From NCBI RefSeq assembly GCF_964275005.1, contig NC_092693.1, positions 28,263,173 through 28,327,172 on the forward strand: a DNA stretch of 64,000 nt, in the 5' to 3' direction. Positions 60,519-64,000 of the stretch are shown here, in pieces. A program made the position numbers and the translations under genes. Numbering within the stretch: the stretch's first letter is position 1; every line of letters starts with the position of its first letter. This DNA is from Diadema setosum (Eukaryota; Echinodermata; Echinoidea; Diadematoida; Diadematidae). Under the pieces are notes generated by a model that worked only from the letters and a program-made list of their open reading frames with translations, was not told where the DNA came from and made no database searches.

Positions 60519-62564
60519 GTAACTTACATGTTGATGTGATTTCTGACGTTATATTAATGTGCACACTATACACACACGATTAGAATTGCCGCGGAGTTTC
60601 GTTTAATTTCATTCTTTACATATAGTATAAATCTGTATCTCACAAAAACACGAAATTTGACCCCCAAAAATGTATATATATCATGCCGTGTAATGTTCTA
60701 TTCTCTGTCCACATTCAACCATCATAAAAGTGCGAATTCATTCTCTGTTTACGAGACATAGTGTTAAAACAATGTGTTGTTTTGCCTTTTTTCTCCAATT
60801 TTGTTCATTAAAGTTTGTAAGCATATTCTTACTCGAGTTTTCAATGTAAACAATGTATTATGCAGTGTCGCTCTTATCGTCTTTATGTAATTTCTTAGTG
60901 CAAATCATCCGATATCACCGATCCGTGCTTGAGAGTCTGTGGAAAAAGAAGAAAGATTTGTTGCCCATGCTGGTCAAATCAGGTTGTACCCATATTTCTG
61001 CTGAAAGATGATTATGAATAGATATCTGGCCAATATCTATACATAGAACAGAAATAAGTTGGATTTTCATAATCATATCAATACCTACATTAGTGTTTCT
61101 TTCTTTATGGATTGAATCCATTTTGCGCGTCAATTATTTATATCCGAACTGAAGTGGTCCATAAAGTAGGCGAGTGCCTAACTTTCCTCCATAACGCTCG
61201 CTATGAATGATGGGTACACAATAAATCGCTCATACTTTGTGTGGTTATTGTGTCGTGAGAGTAGGAGTGGTATTATAAAGTACAGTAAATGCCACAGGTG
61301 GGACTTTGTCACTTTTCATGCATAAACGTTAGTTTATTTATTTCTAAGAACCTAAAATGCACAAACGCAACAGCGAGAAAAAAAAATCTTTTATCCTAAT
61401 GATAATAAGAACATGACACAGTGAACTTACGTTGAAGTATCGTGTTTAAACAAAAAGGAAAAGAAAACCCCAACATAATGCTTGAATTCTGTTTGAATGC
61501 CTCTTCGGCTTGAACATCTCAATAATGCATGAAGTCCGTGCCATTTCTTAAGGTCAACATGACAAGTTATAATAACATTTGATACAGAGCATTTGGTTTC
61601 ATTTCAGAGTCTGATTTGAACTAGAATCAGATAATAATTTTGTTTGGAATGGTAAGTAATACCGTGCTGTGTTATTAAATCGGCATTACTTCATCGTACC
61701 TCCGCATGTTTTCTCTATAGTACATCCTAACTCTATTATTGACTGTATTATTTTTCAAAATAATATAAATCGCTTGAAAAATGAATGAAATGGAATTTGA
61801 AAAAGGAGTTGAATTAATTAAAAAGAAATGAAATACTCTCCAGCTATCACCGCAGCGCTTCCCTTCAGTGAATGTCATTTGCCATTCATCTCAGCCTCAG
61901 CAAATTTAGAATGATTATACCCTTGATGTACCCAGGCACTTCTTTATCTTAATTTGTCAAGGATTTCCATCTGATTCAGCATTAATAGTTCATCCGCACT
62001 TGATCAAGAGGTGTATAACAATATAACAATATTGTCTCTATGGCACTTTGTCTCTATGGCCTGGTTTTTCGAAGGGGTTTTCAACCGCCGGACTGCGGTT
62101 GCTTGCGAGAGGCAGTAGTTACTTCCTTATTGTTTACGTTTAAAAGATGACTCAAATTCAATTAAAATCAAATCACGTATCTCAAAAACTGGTCTCGATA
62201 AGTACAATTCTCTTGTAAACAACCAAAGTAACATATTCATGTACATTTTGTACATGAATATTAAATTCACGGTATATGAGAACGTCATGCGGCTAACCAC
62301 AATAATATATTGTCGTTTAAAAAATAGAATGAAATTTGTACTACGATATGAGGCTGTGTATAAAAAGAGAACCGTAAGTGTTCGAAACGTTCTTGCAAAC
62401 CTTGTATTGAAGTATCCTATCATCATGATGCAGACTTTCGCGCCTCTCGTCCAGCCCCATCTTAGCCGCTGCAGACGCCGAGCGAACGGCGGAGACCATC
62501 ATCTGTGGACAATGGAGGAGGGAGGTTGGGGGGGGGGGGTGGGTGTAAAGGGATATTACGATAA
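60519..62564 (+). other. Probable intron of the second gene
   Basis: AT-rich. A GC-richer patch at 62440-62520 follows an AG (ATGATGCAG) and is open in two frames, but it matches no domain I know and runs into a G-tract. Confidence 0.4.
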
Positions 62565-63265
62565 TATTAGTTTTTACCGAAGATTCGTTAATCCAGAGGA
62601 AATGATGTTTGCTCTTTCCAAAGGTCCGTTACTCCGAATGTTCGTCATTTCGAAATGCACAAATTTCCTACACCTAGATGTTCGTTAATCCAAAATGAAA
62701 TTGGGGTTGTTAATCCGAACATTCTTGTGGCGCTATTCAGAAGATTCGTTAATACGAAACACATTAATTCTGTATACATCAAATTGATCTTCGTTAATCC
62801 GATAATGAAATAAGCTTCCTTATTCCAAAGGTTCGTTAATCCAAAAGAAATCAGGTTCGAGCCTTCCGAAGGTTCGTTAATGCAATATGGTTCGTTGAAT
62901 CCAAGGTATGTGTCAATCCGAAAATTATGAAAGTTTTGTTCTTACGAAAGTTCCTTAATACACAATTGAAATAAGATTAGTTTTCCAGAGGTTTCTTATT
63001 CCAAAGATTCGTTATTCCCAAACACTCAGATTTCTCATCCCTATATATTCGTTAACCCGAAAATGAAAAAAAAATATATAATATGTTATCGTTGATTTGA
63101 ACATTGTTATTCCAAAGGTGTATTAATCCAAAGATCGAATAAGGTTCGTTAATCAAGAAATGAAATTAAGGTTCATTATTCCAACAGTCCGAATTAATCC
63201 GAAAATTAAAAGAGTGATGCATATTAGCGAACCTTCGAAATTACGAACGTTTTTTTCGTTTTCGG
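62565..63265. repeat. Degenerate TTCGTTAATCCGAA repeat field
   Basis: More than a dozen diverged copies of TTCGTTAATCCGAA and GAAATAAGGTTCGTTAAT, spaced irregularly by about 25-60 bases. Some copies near the right end are inverted (TTCGGATGAACGAATC at 63263-63278). Related words occur in intron 1 of the discoidin gene. It probably is the body of a DNA transposon, but no clear termini were found. Confidence 0.65.
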
Positions 63266-64000
63266 ATGAACGAATCTTGGGAATAACAAATATTGTTGTA
63301 ACTGTATTAACGTAGCTCTTTGGCTATTGCATGCCCCGAACCATGGCTTCGTGATAAATCGCACACGTAATACGGAAACGTATTCAGCAATATGAACTGA
63401 TTACCTCACGTTCAGCCTTTCCTTGCGGTAGGTCTGAGATGTTCCGGGTCATTTCAAAACAATGATGGTGACAAAAAAAAAAAAAAGATATCTTCCTACC
63501 CATAACGATTATCATGCATTTCAACCCATACATGATCGTGACAGATAGTTCCTTTGAATGGACTAACAGCTAGAGCCATGAAACAGAAAGAGAAAAAAAA
63601 AACCCCACAGCAACAGCATTGCTTGAATATCTTTCATTATTTTCTCAAGCTTGACATGGTCATGGTCGTATTAAGGGACTACTATAATGTTTTGGTGTGT
63701 ACTTTTTGTAGTTATTAGTTTGCAGATGATGACTTTGTTAACTGTGAACATTTCTTTCATCGCAAATTTCCTTACAACCGTCTCCTGTGAGCTCGGACGC
63801 GGTAGAGAATGAAATGAGTAGAAAAGAAATGGAGCAAGAAATAAGACAGAAGCAGGGATAATAAAGTCAACGAAAAAATGTCTTTTAAAGGCACATTATT
63901 TTGACATGTACGATATCTCTCAAAGAATACTAGTACACAGACACCACAAGTCAGAGTTTCCCGTGGGGATGTAGGAGAAGGGGGAAAAAAGGGCGCCGGA
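63266..64000. other. Non-coding, no feature seen
   Basis: No exon or element recognised before the window end. Confidence 0.45.

Noticed and set aside
62440-62520. GC-richer patch that could be exon 2 of the second gene
   Set aside because: Acceptor-like AG and open frames exist, but there is no domain, no clear donor before the G-run and no phase support.

Overview
This is metazoan DNA: AT-rich, with spliced genes, large introns, many short inverted-repeat DNA transposons and many 5'-truncated LINEs. The repeat repertoire (TTAA-flanked MITEs, LINEs with GAATT-type tails, TGACCTTTGACCT repeats) and the tandem discoidin gene suggest a marine invertebrate deuterostome, most likely an echinoderm. 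This is an inference from style; no marker gene in the window proves it.

The main host gene runs left to right from 25.5 to 49.8 kb. Eighteen coding exons were read by following splice sites and codon phase. They give an open frame of 2,958 nt (985 residues): a signal peptide followed by six F5/8 type C (discoidin) domains. The joins between domains are always phase 1. The last intron inside each domain is always phase 0 at the same position. The first internal intron varies: phase 1 at one site in domains 1-3, a shifted phase 0 site in domain 4, absent in domain 5, and another phase 0 site in domain 6. A decayed spare exon lies between domains 2 and 3. A second gene is seen only as its start: a signal-peptide exon at 60456-60518 with a good splice donor. 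No later exon of it was recognised.

Left flank (1-25.5 kb): mostly repeats. These are a small hAT-type MITE (1.7 kb), a probable solo LTR (3.3-4.2 kb), two inverted MITE copies interrupted by a LINE tail (5.7-6.85 kb), a TTAA MITE (8.5 kb), a nearly complete LINE with endonuclease and reverse transcriptase (10.9-14.56 kb), back-to-back LINE fragments (15-16.4 kb), a tandem repeat carrying TGACCTTTGACCT sites and split by a TTAA element (17.2-18.3 kb), palindromes (19.1-19.7 kb) and a long inverted duplication (22.8-24.4 kb) just upstream of the gene.

Gene introns: these hold TTAA MITEs, LINE 3' ends and, in the 7-kb intron before domain 5, two composite elements. One is a PIF/Harbinger-like element with internal tandem hairpins. 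The other is a hAT-like element, carrying a ~163-bp tandem array, inserted into the 3' UTR of a LINE.

Right flank (49.8-64 kb): a probable 3' UTR, another MITE, a minus-strand LINE fragment, a long featureless stretch (52.7-57.9 kb), a foldback transposon, the start of the second gene and a degenerate short-motif repeat field. Most long AT-rich open frames elsewhere look like chance.
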